Positions 12,183 through 23,502 of a stretch of 64,000 nucleotides of DNA are shown here, in pieces. The DNA comes from Apostichopus japonicus. Taxonomy: Eukaryota; Echinodermata; Holothuroidea; Aspidochirotida; Stichopodidae. The stretch's first letter is position 1. Each line of letters opens with the position of its first letter. The notes under the pieces were generated by a model. The model did not search any database, was not told the DNA's origin, and saw only the letters and a list, made by a program, of their open reading frames with translations. Both the position numbers and the translations under genes were made by a program. The stretch is taken from contig NC_092574.1 of the NCBI RefSeq assembly GCF_037975245.1, positions 18,262,713-18,326,712 on the forward strand, given 5' to 3'.

Positions 12183-13865
12183 ACGATGGTTTTAAGCCAG
12201 GTATTATCAAACATGTTATTCATTTTATTGCAAAACCCATGACTCACATCTGTAATATCTCTTTTAATACTGGCGTATTTCCTGACAAACTCAAAGTCGC
12301 AAAAGTAGTGCCTATCTTCAAAAAAGGTGACACGAGTTCTTATCAAAATTATCGCCCCATATCACTGTTATCATGTTTTTCAAAACTGATTGAACGGTTA
12401 ATGTTCAATCGTATTTACGATTTTACGTGCAAGTACAACATTCTTTGTAACCAACAGTATGGTTTCCGCCCTGGTCATTCTACTGAACTTGCTCTGGCAG
12501 ATGCTATTGACAGACTTTACACTAATCTCGATAATGACAACACTTGCATCGGCGTCTTCCTAGATCTGTCCAAAGCATTCGACACAATTAACCACTCCAT
12601 TTTATTATCCAAACTATCTTTCTACGGAATCAGAGGAACAACCCTAAATTGGCTAGACAGCTATATCACAAATAGGTTACAATACACTACATACAAGAAT
12701 TCAAATTCTGGACTTGGTGAAATCGCATGTGGTGTGCCTCAGGGCTCTGTGTTAGGTCCTTTGTTGTTTATTATATACGTTAATGATATCTGCCATGTCT
12801 CCAACATCGCTCATACAGTCTTATTTGCCGATGACACCAATCTTTTCTTTCACTCGAAGAACGTAAATTCACTCCAAAGTACAGTCTCTTGTAACCTGGA
12901 TAAGTTCTGTGATTGGTTTGCAGCAAACAAATTAAGTATTAATATTGATAAGACTAAGTATATTGTTTTTAGTACCAAAAGAGCATTTCGTTGGGATAAG
13001 GATATTACGATGGACGGCAAAATAATTAAATGTGTAACTGAAACTAAGTTTCTTGGTATTAATATTGATAGCAAACTTTCTTGGAATAACCATATCTCGT
13101 CAGTATGTAACACTGTAGCAAACAATACTGGTATATTATCTAAACTGAAATATTTCCTCCCACAGCATGTCCTTAGAATGCTTTATCAAACACTAGTTCT
13201 GCCAAACCTATCCTATTGTACAACTATTTGGTCTGGTACATACAATGTTAACATTGACCGCCTAAATATTCTCCAAAAGAGGGCTATACGTCACATTGCT
13301 AATGCCCCACCGCTTGAACATACTAGTGGAATATTCAAGTCCCTAAATTTATTAAAACTCGGTGATATTATAACAGTCAAGGTTGCTACCTTTGCTTACA
13401 AAGCATGGAATGGATTACTGCCAGTCACTTTTAATGACTTTATTTGTAGTAACAGAGTCTTACATAACCATCACACAAGACAAGCCGACAACGCTCATTG
13501 CAATTTTTACCATAGTAACATAGGGAAATTCGGTCTTCGAAACAGAGCAATACAAATTTGGAATGATCTATCAAAAAATTTGAAGCTCATTACTTCAAAA
13601 CCTACATTCACCAGGCATTTGAAAAAGGAGTTCATTAACTCGTAAAAGTAATATTTAATCTATTCACGTATCCATCTCAGCGTCACTAGGATATTATTAC
13701 TGTATATTTAATCATTACGTATATTCTGTATTATAAATATTTGTTCATTTTTCTTTTCTTTTCTCCCAGGGAGTCTCCTACCTTGTTAAGTCTTTTATGA
13801 CTTTTTAGGAGACTTCCTTTCCCTTTGTACACAATTGGCGATAAAACAAAATAAATGAATTAAAA
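12183..13865 (+). mobile_element. 5'-truncated non-LTR retrotransposon (LINE)
   Basis: The element begins inside the reverse-transcriptase domain: the frame is open from about 12183, upstream of the first ATG at 12239, as expected from 5' truncation. The ORF is followed by a 3' UTR of about 220 bp that ends AT-rich near 13865. No long terminal repeats are seen. The RT type fits the Jockey/CR1/L2 group of LINEs; a finer clade cannot be set by eye. Confidence 0.85.
12239..13645 (+). CDS. LINE reverse transcriptase (N-terminally truncated)
   Basis: 468 residues in one uninterrupted frame. Reverse-transcriptase motifs appear in order: VVPIFKKGD and NYRPISLL (about 23-43), FLDLSKAFDTINH (about 106-118), the GVPQGSVLGPLLF block (about 165) and FADD with both catalytic aspartates (about 196-199). 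A thumb and C-terminal region follow, ending in the usual WNDLSKNLK / F..HLKK pattern. Endonuclease and ORF1 are missing upstream. It copies element RNA into DNA at the target when complete; this copy cannot move by itself. The lack of any stop codon in 468 codons suggests a fairly recent insertion. Confidence 0.9.
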   Translation: MTHICNISFNTGVFPDKLKVAKVVPIFKKGDTSSYQNYRPISLLSCFSKLIERLMFNRIYDFTCKYNILCNQQYGFRPGHSTELALADAIDRLYTNLDNDNTCIGVFLDLSKAFDTINHSILLSKLSFYGIRGTTLNWLDSYITNRLQYTTYKNSNSGLGEIACGVPQGSVLGPLLFIIYVNDICHVSNIAHTVLFADDTNLFFHSKNVNSLQSTVSCNLDKFCDWFAANKLSINIDKTKYIVFSTKRAFRWDKDITMDGKIIKCVTETKFLGINIDSKLSWNNHISSVCNTVANNTGILSKLKYFLPQHVLRMLYQTLVLPNLSYCTTIWSGTYNVNIDRLNILQKRAIRHIANAPPLEHTSGIFKSLNLLKLGDIITVKVATFAYKAWNGLLPVTFNDFICSNRVLHNHHTRQADNAHCNFYHSNIGKFGLRNRAIQIWNDLSKNLKLITSKPTFTRHLKKEFINS

Positions 13866-13929
13866 TTCAAAAATGCCCCGAGTACCAAACAACCAAGACT
13901 TTCAAGTACAAATCCATCTGAGGCTATAC

Positions 13930-14223
13930 GAGTAAATATCCTATGCCCGAATATGAGTAGGTACTTGAAAATAATATATGACACAAAAATTAAACCTGTT
14001 TTTACTTACGGCAGTATCTGCCTCCTTAGTTGTTCAAATTTCAAAATGAAATATTATTAATAATAAAGCCTTTAGACCTTGCCTTAATATCCCTAGTTAT
14101 AAAAAGCTGATGGAAGCAGCAAACACAATCCCTTTCTTTGGCCAACTTGTTATTTCAAACCAATATTATATTTCTATAAAACACCCTTCTCCTCTAGCCT
14201 CTTGTTCAAAATCTCCTGCTTAA
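13930..14223 (+). pseudogene. Degraded LINE reverse-transcriptase C-terminus
   Basis: KIKPVFTYGSICLL (ending near 14050) and then, in the next frame, NNKAFRPCLNIPSYKKLMEA (14056-14223) resemble the thumb region that follows the RT palm in LINEs. A frameshift separates the two parts and stops surround them. It differs from the intact RT just upstream, so it is a separate older insertion. Confidence 0.45.
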
Positions 14224-15822
14224 GAACAAAATTTATACAAACCTATATGCCAAAAATAGTTGAAATCCTCCCTAGATATACTAGACTTTTTAACTGGGGT
14301 GGGGCGGGGGGCTTAGGCTCTAGCATAGATAGAGGGCTTGTGAGTCAAGATTAGATCTCCTCTGCAGGGAACAGCCCAGCCACTGGAAGGTTTTTTCTTA
14401 TTTTATTTTGTTCTTTGCATAAGTTCTCATCCCGGGAGGGTGGGGTTACCAAGTAAGGAGCAGCCTCCCCAGTCTTTAAGTTTCACACGTTGTAGTTTTT
14501 AGAATTTGGATTCTGTGTATATTGCTTGTCTACTTACCCTTGCCAATGTATAAATAATTAATAGTCTTTTTTTTTAATTGTTTTCTTAAACTGCAGGCTC
14601 GATCAGACTTGTCCACCCCCCCCCCCCACCACCCGATACTATGTACGTACGAGTATGGGCTCACTGCAAATCTCGTTGGAAGGACTTTGTCCTTTTATGA
14701 ATTCGTTTGCTGCAAACGAGAGGATTTTTTTCCGTAATATACGGCGATACGATACGGGGTAGCCATATTTGATCCTTAGGAGGGGATCTTTTAGGGAGAA
14801 ACGGAAATATTTTCGCGGTCAAACAGCTGTTAATTTTTTTCTTGGGTATTCCTGCATATTTTTATTATGTGTATTGGCAAATAGTGAATAATACTTTATC
14901 ATACAGGCATTTATACAACCATTTTGTGTGGGGAGGGGGTGGGGGGATGGGAAGAAAACAAATGAAAACTGATCAAGCAGCGTAAGTGTTATCGTGGATC
15001 TGGATAAAGAGGGATGGACATTCGTGAGAGGTCGTTCACTTAGGTCGTACAGCCTTATATGAGTAAACGTTACCTTAACTCCCCTAAGAAGCTTAAAGCT
15101 GGGATTTAGAGCTCAGAAGATCTACAGAGGGCGGCTGTTGAATTGGCTAATCATATCCCCTTCTATATTGTCTTTGAACTATGTGGATGAGAACATGTCG
15201 ACTAAACTCAAGAGTGAGACTGTAAGATTATCTTTATTTTAATTTGACTAATGTTACGTAATGTATCTTTTTAGCTTCTTTGTGCTTCGTGTTGTACACA
15301 CTATGTACTCAAAGAGTGTCAAGGATAGCTACGATTCGGTTATTTTTGGACAGCTAATTCTATGATCACATTTTGGTCTTAGGTCTAGAATGGAATCCCT
15401 CACTCGTTTAGAGCTAAATTAATAAGAGTGACTATCACGCCTCGAAAGAGTGATCATGTTGGACACTCTTAAAGAGTACATTCTAACTCTTGGCAAGTAA
15501 GAGTGTAACGACGTGGAATGATAACGCAGGCCAGTGTATATATTTATTTATTTATTTTTCATTGTGTGATGTCTTATAGCATCGTCTAAATAATATAAAA
15601 GAGATATTTGTTAGTAGCGTCAGTTTTAATGCACTTCAGTTATAAACACTTTTTGGGAGGTTAATTTTGACGATATTTGTCATAAGAAGATCTGTGGAAG
15701 AATTGATGTTTGCTATAAATAAAGATTTTAGAACATGTTTATGAGAGTTACGCTGCACATACACAGCGCAGTACCCGGGTAGAGGTAGAGGTTTGAAGCT
15801 CTGTTCCTAGTTTTCAGTTTTA

Positions 15823-15828
<6 letters not shown>
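14224..15828. other. Intergenic stretch, no gene recognised
   Basis: Non-coding, with C run near 14617 and G-rich run near 14930. Between 15400 and 15510 the word AAGAGTG recurs several times. Nothing else is supported. Confidence 0.45.

Positions 15829-15898
<70 letters not shown>
15829..15898. repeat. (TA)n microsatellite at outer edge of left inverted arm
   Basis: Pure TA run of about 70 bp directly beside the left arm of the inverted repeat; a similar run (22164-22230) borders the right arm at the mirror position. Confidence 0.95.
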
Positions 15899-15899
<1 letters not shown>

Positions 15900-18095
15900 G
15901 TTCAAACTGATGTTGCTAGCTGTGGCATGCCTCTAAGAGTCTTACTGGAATGAAACGACCATATATCAATTTCTTTTCCCCATGCTGGCTCAAAACAAGA
16001 CATAAAATTACGAGATGAGATGATTGAAGTCTCCAGATGAAATAGTAAAAACATTGCAATCTTTTCAGCTACTTCTACTGTCAATCCCTGGTCTACCGTA
16101 ACCTGTCAGTCAGTTTATAAAAGTTCTCAAACAAAACATTGGAAATAAAATAACAGGCTTCTTGTTCTCCTTCTTCTTCTTCTTTTTCTTTCTTACGGTG
16201 GCTTAAACAAGACATTTGTAGGGAAATTAGATAAGGAAAATCGAAGTTTTCGAAAGTCGAAAGTAGTAGATCATAAAACTATTTCATTTGATTTCTGTAA
16301 TGTCCGATCTGGAACTTCATAAGTTTCTAAAAGGAAAACAATCTAATGAAAACTACGTTTTTTTAAGTCAAGAAAATATTGTCTGCACGAATGTGTTTAA
16401 TCATATAAATAATTTAATTTGCCTTCCATTTGCGACTGTAATTGCATTATACGTTAAAGAGCGGAAAATATATATTCTTATAGCCTTTGGTCAGTTAGTG
16501 GAGATTATTTGGGGTTCGTTTTATTATATGAAATGTTATCATGAAAGTCTTGAATATATAGGCCTATATTGATTTTCTGAAGATAATCAAGTGCAAACGT
16601 AATTATTCCCTTATGCCTGATGGGCAACACTCTCAAACGGCTCTTAAAATATGTTCCGTTGGGAGGTATCATCTAACCGGCCTATTTCATGTGTACTAGC
16701 CTGAAGACTTTGACCGAGTCTAAATATTACATTACAGAGCCGTTATATAAAATGAAATGTTGCATCATAAGTATGTGTGCGTGTATGCGTATATATGTAT
16801 ATGCGTATGTATGTATCTTACGAAATAAATATTAAAACTGTGCTACCAAATATGCTGGTTAAAGATCTATCTCAATTTATTACTGAATCATAGTTAATCC
16901 CATTACTTAGCACATTTTCTTAGTGGGTGGTCTAGACAGATAAAATTAGATAAGGGGTTATCAGAACAATCACAAGATATGGTTGGTGTTGCTCAAGGAA
17001 GTCCATTATCTGCTTATTTTGTTCACTGTATATACAGATGAATTAAGATCAAATTAGCATATTTCTGTCACAAAGTATCCTGATGATACTGCCATTATGA
17101 GTACAATTTCAAAAAATTCCTTTGCTATGGATCAATTACTTTATTAGCGTTCTGTCACTGACCCTGTTGCTAATTGTGACAAGAAAAATGTGTTGCTTAT
17201 AACCGTAACAAATATAAAGAAATGTGTTTTGCAACAAGAACATTCAACATAAAAGTCTCTTGTCATCTAAATCGCAACGAATTAAACTGCATGGTTCCGA
17301 AGTTGAAAAGACAACTAAAACTGACTACTTAGGGGTATGTATTGATGAAAGTCTGACGTTCAACAAGCATATCTCGAAGATCCTCAGTAAAGTTTGTTGC
17401 ATTGTATATAGTCTAGCATTCGTTGCATCATTTTTTAATAGTGATGCTTAGAGAAATGTTTTTAATTCTATGGTTCTGCCGCATATAACTTACGCTGTCC
17501 CAGTATGGTATCACTTCATATCGCAAAAGACAAACTTAGAATAACAAAGTTTTTGAAGTATACTTCTAAAATTTTGAGTCTAGGTTTACTTTCGTGGCCA
17601 TAGCCTCTCTGAGGTCCCTGCTCTTGTATCTTTCTCTAGGTCTTACCGATGTAGCTTGCGAATTTGTGTCATTTCCTCCATTGCAATAGATAAACAGGTA
17701 TTTTCAGACGTTTCCTCCGTGGAATTGTAAAAAGTGGATGATACGAGTATAGGAATTCCGTTAAAATCTTGATCGGGCAGCATGTGTAGACTGTTTAGTT
17801 TACATTTGTGTAATGAACATGCTGACATGGGCGGTCGCAGTGAATTTTCGGTAAATCGTTCGCGCCATGAGGGCAACAGAAAATAAATTTCTTTCTTTCG
17901 ATTGCGACGGCTTTTCTCATTAAACCCACCTGGTCATTTAGAATACGAACACTGAATCTACCTCGGAAGTTTGTTTACCGAAATTCATCAGCAAACACGT
18001 ACTGATACTTTAAGGGTGATGTACCCACACATTTAACGGAATAAATACATTGTTAATCTCCATTAACTGACACGTGCCCTTATAATACTACTACC
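15899..18095 (+). repeat. Left arm of a large imperfect inverted repeat
   Basis: 15899-16560, 16565-16930 and 17615-18095 match, in reverse complement, 22165-21840, 21830-21240 and 21235-20757. Base differences and small indels are scattered throughout, so the duplication is old. The left arm carries an extra block of about 690 bp (16930-17613) with reverse-transcriptase coding. A 94-codon open frame at 16288-16572 recurs in the right arm but has no recognised domain. Confidence 0.85.
16875..17640 (+). pseudogene. Degenerate LINE reverse transcriptase inside the left arm
   Basis: Frame pieces read HFLSGWSRQIKL, then VGVAQGSPLSA (16990), PDDTAIM in place of the YADD-type active site (about 17080), then TDYLGVCIDESLTFNKHI (17310-17370) and VLPHITYAVPVWYHFIS (about 17470). 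Several stops and frameshifts break it. The order of motifs is that of a LINE RT palm and thumb. The second active-site residue pair is kept but the first residue is Pro. Confidence 0.75.
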
Positions 18096-18204
18096 ATTTG
18101 GATTTCTACTTATGCCTGACGTAATTAAAAAGCCATTGAGGTAGACTAACAGGCAACCACACCTTAACGAGCAAATTATCCATGCGCGTTTCCTTTTGCG
18201 AGAA

Positions 18205-18330
18205 GGGGAGGCGTAGGAGAGGGGTAGGCGTACGAGTGACGGAGGCGTACGAGATGGGAGGCGTACGAGATGGGGCGTACGAGAGGGGAGGCGTACGAGA
18301 AGGGGCGTACGAGAGGGGGAGGCGTACGTA
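18205..18330. repeat. Minisatellite, GGAGGCGTACGAGA unit
   Basis: Six to seven imperfect copies of a 15-18 bp unit containing GGCGTACGAGA(T/G)GGG. The minus-strand open frame over it is a product of the repeat, not a gene. Confidence 0.85.
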
Positions 18331-19731
18331 ATATGAAAGTTGGTGAATTTGAGTATATTATCCATACGCTTTTCCTTTGCTACAGTAGGCGAAATAGTTA
18401 TGTAATACATTGACTCACTTTTCAAACTAATGATCTTCCACATGTGATCTCCAAGCTCACGACAGCCCCACTAAACGATATGATATGATTTAACCTTACT
18501 AATTACCCTTACTAATTACACTTACTAATTACACTAATTACACTAATTATACTTTTAACAGTACACCCTGCTCAGCTAGAGATAATTATGACTTTTGGAA
18601 TGAGATATTCTTCACACCTCAGTTAGAGTGAACAGGAATGGGTACTTTTCCTTCATGTGTATAGAATGACCATTTTTCTTGTCAATCCTTCCGTCTCTCT
18701 GCAAATATAAGTTGAGTAACCTTCCCTTAGTCAGGTATTTTCTCTTCGTAAACTCTTCTTGCATCCACCTAAGTTAAGTTAAAAAATCGTGAATATTTGC
18801 AACTAAATTTGCATTTTAAAATCTTTAATTTAGATTCTTCCATTTTTTTCTGCATTAACAACCAGTACTCTATAAAAAGGAACTGTTAAACAAAGCGACT
18901 GGAATTCAAACTCTAGCATTTAAGTTAGTATAGAATTAGTGCAAATAAACTATACCGATGAACTCGGCATGATTGTGAGGTATATGTATTCCTGATGAAA
19001 CACTCATTATATTGCATTAGCTAAAGTGCCTTCTACTATTTCAGTGTGTTCTTTTGAAAGATCTACAATATCTATTGAAATATTCATCTGAAATCTATGA
19101 GTAACGTATTCGATCAATGATTACATGAATAAAGTTTTGAGAGTTTTGAGCACTGACATACTGAGAATAAAGTATTGGAATGAACATTCGTAGGGTTTTG
19201 AACCAGAATGCATTGTTGTTTAAATGATGTTACATGTACTATCTGTATAACAATGTGTAATGTACGCTATATTCAGGGTGAACAATTACAGAAGTTAATC
19301 TACGAAGTAAAACAACAAAAAGCATTGAGATGTGACAAACATTATTCATATTGACAGCTGATGACCGAAACAGACACTTATAGTCTTCTTGTATATACTC
19401 AGCATACAGATGTTGTGTTTATAAAGTTTTCACAACTTGACCCGTTGACAAAAAAAAAATGACTCTCCAGGCACACATGGATAAGCTGGTATAAACGTGA
19501 CAACTAGCTAGAGTGTCATTGACGTAGTATGTTTCGCAGGCTTATCCAGATAACTGTTGTCAACAACCATTGATTTGGTGTTGGCTTGGCTACTTTGGGA
19601 AAAACATGTTTACAATATCTTAATTAAATGTTTAAATTCGGTAGAACACAGGAAGTACTCAATTGAAAGTGCAGAAAAATATTCACCATTTAAGTCACAT
19701 CCGCCCTCTTTTCATTATTATTAGTTGTTGA

Positions 19732-20199
19732 ATGCGTCTATGGCACCCACGCCAATTAGGGGAAAACAAACCAGAATCGACAGGATCAAATTGCAAAACG
19801 TGCTTACGTGTCCATTCGACTGGGGCCTTTCAGAGCAACCAAACCAAACGCAGGTTTCAAATTCGGCATAAAATAAACAGCCTATCCAAAAATATCATTT
19901 ACCTCATCTACTGCAATATTAATTTGAAACGTACAATACTTTGGAGAGTAAAAAACACTCTGAGAATGAGAATGACACAACATAGATCGGCGATCAAAAC
20001 AAAAAAGATCAACCAACCTGTTGCAAATCATTTCAATCTTCAAAATCATTTGATTGAGAATTTGCGTGTTATTGCCATTGACCAAAACGATTCTTGGACA
20101 GATAAATCTAGGAAAGGAAAATAACATTTCTGGGAACTAAACCTAAAGACCACGGCACCATTCCGTTTAAACATCAGAACACTCTTCTCTATAAAATAG
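19732..20199 (+). pseudogene. Penelope-like element, GIY-YIG endonuclease remnant
   Basis: CKTC at about residue 22, then NIIYLIYC, then LRMRMTQHRSAIKTKK and QPVANHFNLQNH match the C-terminal GIY-YIG nuclease of Penelope-like retroelements in order and spacing. The expected YVGE-type motif is not read in this frame; a Tyr-Phe-Gly-Glu is readable in a neighbouring frame at the same place, so two compensating small indels are likely. A TAA at 20122 is followed in frame by further Penelope-like residues (HFWELNLKTTAP) to 20199. No RT domain is visible upstream, so this is a 3' remnant. Confidence 0.75.
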
Positions 20200-20241
20200 T
20201 TTCAGTTCCTGCTACTCCTTGTCACTTTCGGTGATCATGCA

Positions 20242-20272
20242 CTAAAGAAGAGCTAGTTTTGCTCGAAAGCTC
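20242..20272 (+). ncRNA. Hammerhead-like motif of the Penelope-like element (degenerate)
   Basis: CTAAAGA (one change from the CUGANGA core), a GAGC/GCTC stem, then GAAAGCTC. The A-G-C-T after GAA can form a two-pair stem III without a loop. It sits about 45 bp after the Penelope-like coding remnant, the place where such motifs occur. The changed core and the lack of a paired stem I suggest it is inactive. Confidence 0.45.
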
Positions 20273-20408
20273 CGCCAAAAAAAAAACAGACATTGGCTGT
20301 TTTACCTCCAATCACTTACCTAATTGAATTATTGTATCGCACTTGAGATCCAGCCTTTCTCTAAATGCAGCATAGTTGTTTTACAGTTTGTCCGTTATTA
20401 TTATTATT

Positions 20409-20410
<2 letters not shown>

Positions 20411-20453
<43 letters not shown>
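20411..20453. repeat. (TA)n microsatellite at inner edge of right arm
   Basis: Pure TA run joining the loop to the right arm. Confidence 0.95.
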
Positions 20454-20455
<2 letters not shown>

Positions 20456-20457
<2 letters not shown>

Positions 20458-22161
20458 TTGATTATCAATATAGGCCTATTCAAGACTTTCATTATAAAAT
20501 TTCATATAATAAAACGAACCCCAAATAATCTCCACTAACTGACCAAAGGCTATAAGAATATATATTTTCCGCTCTTTAACGTATAATGCAATTACAGTCG
20601 CAAATGGAAGGCAAATTAAATTATTTATATGATTAAACACATTCATGCAGACAATACTTTGTTGACTTAAAAAAAACGTAGTTTTCATTAGATTGTTTTC
20701 CTTTTTGAAACTTATGAAGTTCCAGATCGGACATTAGGCAGAAATCAAATGATAGTAGTATTATAAGGGCACATGTCAGTTAATGGAGATTAACAATGTA
20801 TTTATTCCGTTAAATGTGTGGGTATATCACCCTTAAAGTCTCAATACATGTTTGCTGATGAATTTCGGTAAACAAACTTCCGAAGTAGATTCAATGTTCT
20901 TATTCTAAATGCACTCAGACCAGGTGGGTTTAATGAGAAAAGCCGTCGCAATCGAAAGAAAGACATTTATTTCTGTTGCCCTTATGGCGCGAACGATTTA
21001 CCGAAAATTCACTGCGTTCGCCCATGTCAGCATGTTCATTACACAAATGTAAACAAAACAGTCTACACATGCGGCCCTATCAAGATTTTAACGGAATTCC
21101 TATACTCGTATGATCCACTTTTTACAATTCCACAGAGGAAACGTCTGTAAATACCTGTTTATTCATTGCAATGGAGGAAATGACACAAATTCGCAAGCTA
21201 CATCGGTAAGACCTAGAGAAAGAGACAAGAGCAGGGACCACCCACTAAGAAAATGTGCTAACCAATGGGATTAACTTTGATTCAGTAATAAATTGAGATA
21301 GATCTTTAACCAGCATATTTGGTAGCACAGAATTAATATTTATTTTGTGAGATACATAACATACGCATATACATATACACGCATGCACGCACACACGCAC
21401 ACATACTTATGATGCAACATTTCATTTTATATAACGGCTCTGTAATGTAATATTTAGACTCGGTCAAAGTCTTCAGGCTAGTACTCATGAAATAGGAAGG
21501 TTAGATGATACCTCCCAACGGAACATATTTTATGAGCCGTTTTTTGAAAGTATTGCCCGTCTGGCATAAGGGAATAATTACGTTTGCACTTGATTATCTT
21601 CAGAAAATCAATATAGGCCTATTCAAGACTTTCATTATAACATTTCATATCATAAAACGAACCCCAAATATATGTTCCGCTCTTTAACGTATAATGCAAT
21701 TACAGTCGCAAATGGAAGGCAAATTAAATTATTTATATGATTAAACACATTCATGCAGACAATACTTTGTTGACTTAAAAAAAAACGTACTTTTAATTAG
21801 ATTGTTTTCCTTCTTGAAAATTATGAAATTATTCCAAACTTTTGTTTAAGCCACCTTAAGAAGAAGACGAAGACGAAGACGAAGAAGAAGAAGGAGAAGC
21901 CTGCTATTTTATTTCCAATGTTTTGTTTGAGAACTTTTATAAACTGACTGACAGATTACGGTAGACCAGGGATTGACAGTAGAAGTAGCTGAAAAGATTG
22001 CAATGTTTTTTACTATTTCATCTGGAGACTTCAATCATCTTATCTCGTAATTGTATGTCTTGTTTTGAGCCAGCATGGGGGAAAGAAATTGATCGTATGG
22101 TCGTTTCATTTCAGTAAGACTCTTATAGAGGTATGCCACAGCTATCAACATCAGTTTGAAC

Positions 22162-22165
<4 letters not shown>
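20456..22165 (-). repeat. Right arm of the large imperfect inverted repeat
   Basis: Reverse-complement match to the left arm. It differs in two ways: the 690-bp RT block is missing at 21238, and the module that holds the 94-codon frame is present twice, at 20456-20745 and again, shortened, at 21587-21830. The minus-strand frame at 20476-20688 is the counterpart of the left-arm frame at 16288-16572. Confidence 0.85.

Positions 22166-22230
<65 letters not shown>
22164..22230. repeat. (TA)n microsatellite at outer edge of right arm
   Basis: TA run of about 67 bp, mirror of the run at 15829-15898. Confidence 0.95.
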
Positions 22231-22234
<4 letters not shown>

Positions 22235-23028
22235 GTGTTTAAATTAATAATTTTGTCAGTATACAATACCAGGCTATACAGGTAAGACAAAAAGAAAATG
22301 ACCTCTATATTGGGCTGACCTACAAACGCTCATTTGGACAAGTGTTGTTCAGTCTGTTGTTCTTTCTTCTAATAGCATAGAATAAACTAATCTCATTCAT
22401 GTAGGCCCCTAAGAAAGCAAATCATTGTTATCATATTTCTCAAATTAACAGAGAAAAAGGGTGATGTTGTGCTTGCTTTTGTCTTGTTTCTCTTAGAGGA
22501 ACACAAGGTCCGCCTCGCTTCTAGTTTCTTTTAATTACCTTTTTCCTTCTGTTATAGTTATCCCTGGAGTGGGCAGGAAAGGTATAGGTATATCTGCCAG
22601 GGCAGATTTGATTCGATTCACAACATTTCTATAATGAAGCTAATCTACTTTTTCGAGATTTTTTACTATTGCATAAAATATTAAATATTATTAAATATTA
22701 TTAAATGTAAACCTAAAAGAAGCTGTTTTAAGGGGCTTTCTAAGAAAAGTCAGCCAATATAGAAATTGCAGGACACGGAAACAAACATTTACTTCAGGCT
22801 CTTAAACCCAGCAGTCCCGTTTAACTGAAACAGTAACCGCTTGACCATGACAATGTTACACGAAAAGCTGCACAAAGGTACTTTTTAAGAAAAGTCACCC
22901 AGGAAGAACCGTGGCACGAAAACCAAACTATACCGAACGACTGATCCGCTCTCAACCCCAGTCCCCTTGCATCGAGACTGTGACTGTATGATCATCGTCT
23001 GGTGTGTATCACCATTCGCAGCGAAAGG

Positions 23029-23071
23029 GAACAGATACTACACATGATCTTAGCCAAAAGGCCGAGAAGCT
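23029..23071 (-). pseudogene. U2 snRNA 5'-end fragment
   Basis: The minus strand reads GCTTCTCGGCCTTTTGGCTA and continues through AAGATCATGTGTAGTATCTGTTC. This is the conserved U2 5' end and branch-site recognition region, with one substitution by my comparison (CAAG to CATG). Similarity ends right after CTGTTC: the stem IIa, Sm-site and 3' domains are not recognisable. It is therefore a 5' fragment, retro-inserted pseudogene or SINE part, not a full U2 gene. Confidence 0.8.
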
Positions 23072-23124
23072 GCACTAAGGTAGGTTACAGTTTCAGGGAG
23101 TTGTTATTCCATAACAACTCCCGG

Positions 23125-23494
23125 CAAGGGCGTAGGAACCGGGGGGGCTGGGGGCGCCAGCCCCCCGGTGAAAAATGTGGAGGGGCGGAAGTATCATTCC
23201 GCCCCCCGCTTCGCAAGTCAGAAAACCCCTTTTTCATTTCCAAATGAGAAAAAATCTCATTTGGAGCACCAAATTGCATCTAAGGCCAGGTGAAAATACA
23301 AAATTAAGTTTACAAAATGGAGTGGATGTTGAAGTGTGCTATATTGCACCAAATTGCATCTGAGGCCACCTGGAAATGCAAAGAAAAATCCATAGGGGAG
23401 GGGTACACCCCCTCCCTTTAGACCCGTCCCCCAGGCCGGCCATCAGTCTTCAGCCCCCCCCCCCCCCACTCAAAAGTACCTTCCTACGCCACTG
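23125..23494. mobile_element. hAT-type non-autonomous element (MITE) with 8-bp TSD
   Basis: The ends are imperfect inverted repeats (CAAGGGCGTAGGAACC on the left, CCTACGCCACTG on the right). The element is flanked by a perfect 8-bp direct repeat ACTCCCGG at 23117-23124 and 23495-23502. Eight-bp duplications and C-A-G-type ends are typical of hAT transposons. The interior is rich in G and C runs and has no transposase coding. Confidence 0.8.
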
Positions 23495-23502
23495 ACTCCC
23501 GG

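Larger units (their letters stand above)
18096..20410. other. Loop between the inverted arms
   Basis: About 2.3 kb with a 17-18 bp minisatellite (18205-18330), short TTACTAATTACAC repeats (18495-18550) and the Penelope-like remnant (19732-20272). The rest is AT-rich and without recognisable coding. Confidence 0.6.

Noticed and set aside
12850-13125. Minus-strand frame inside the LINE
   Set aside because: Shadow of the reverse-transcriptase frame.
16288-16572. 94-codon frame in the inverted arm, mirrored at 20476-20688
   Set aside because: Kept in both arms only because they are copies of one repeat; no domain, and the third copy (21587-21830) is broken. Not called as a gene.
22885-22925. 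Plus-strand CCCAGGAAGAACCGTGGCACG resembling the U2 3' stem
   Set aside because: The strand is opposite to the U2 5' fragment and the match is short; chance is more likely.
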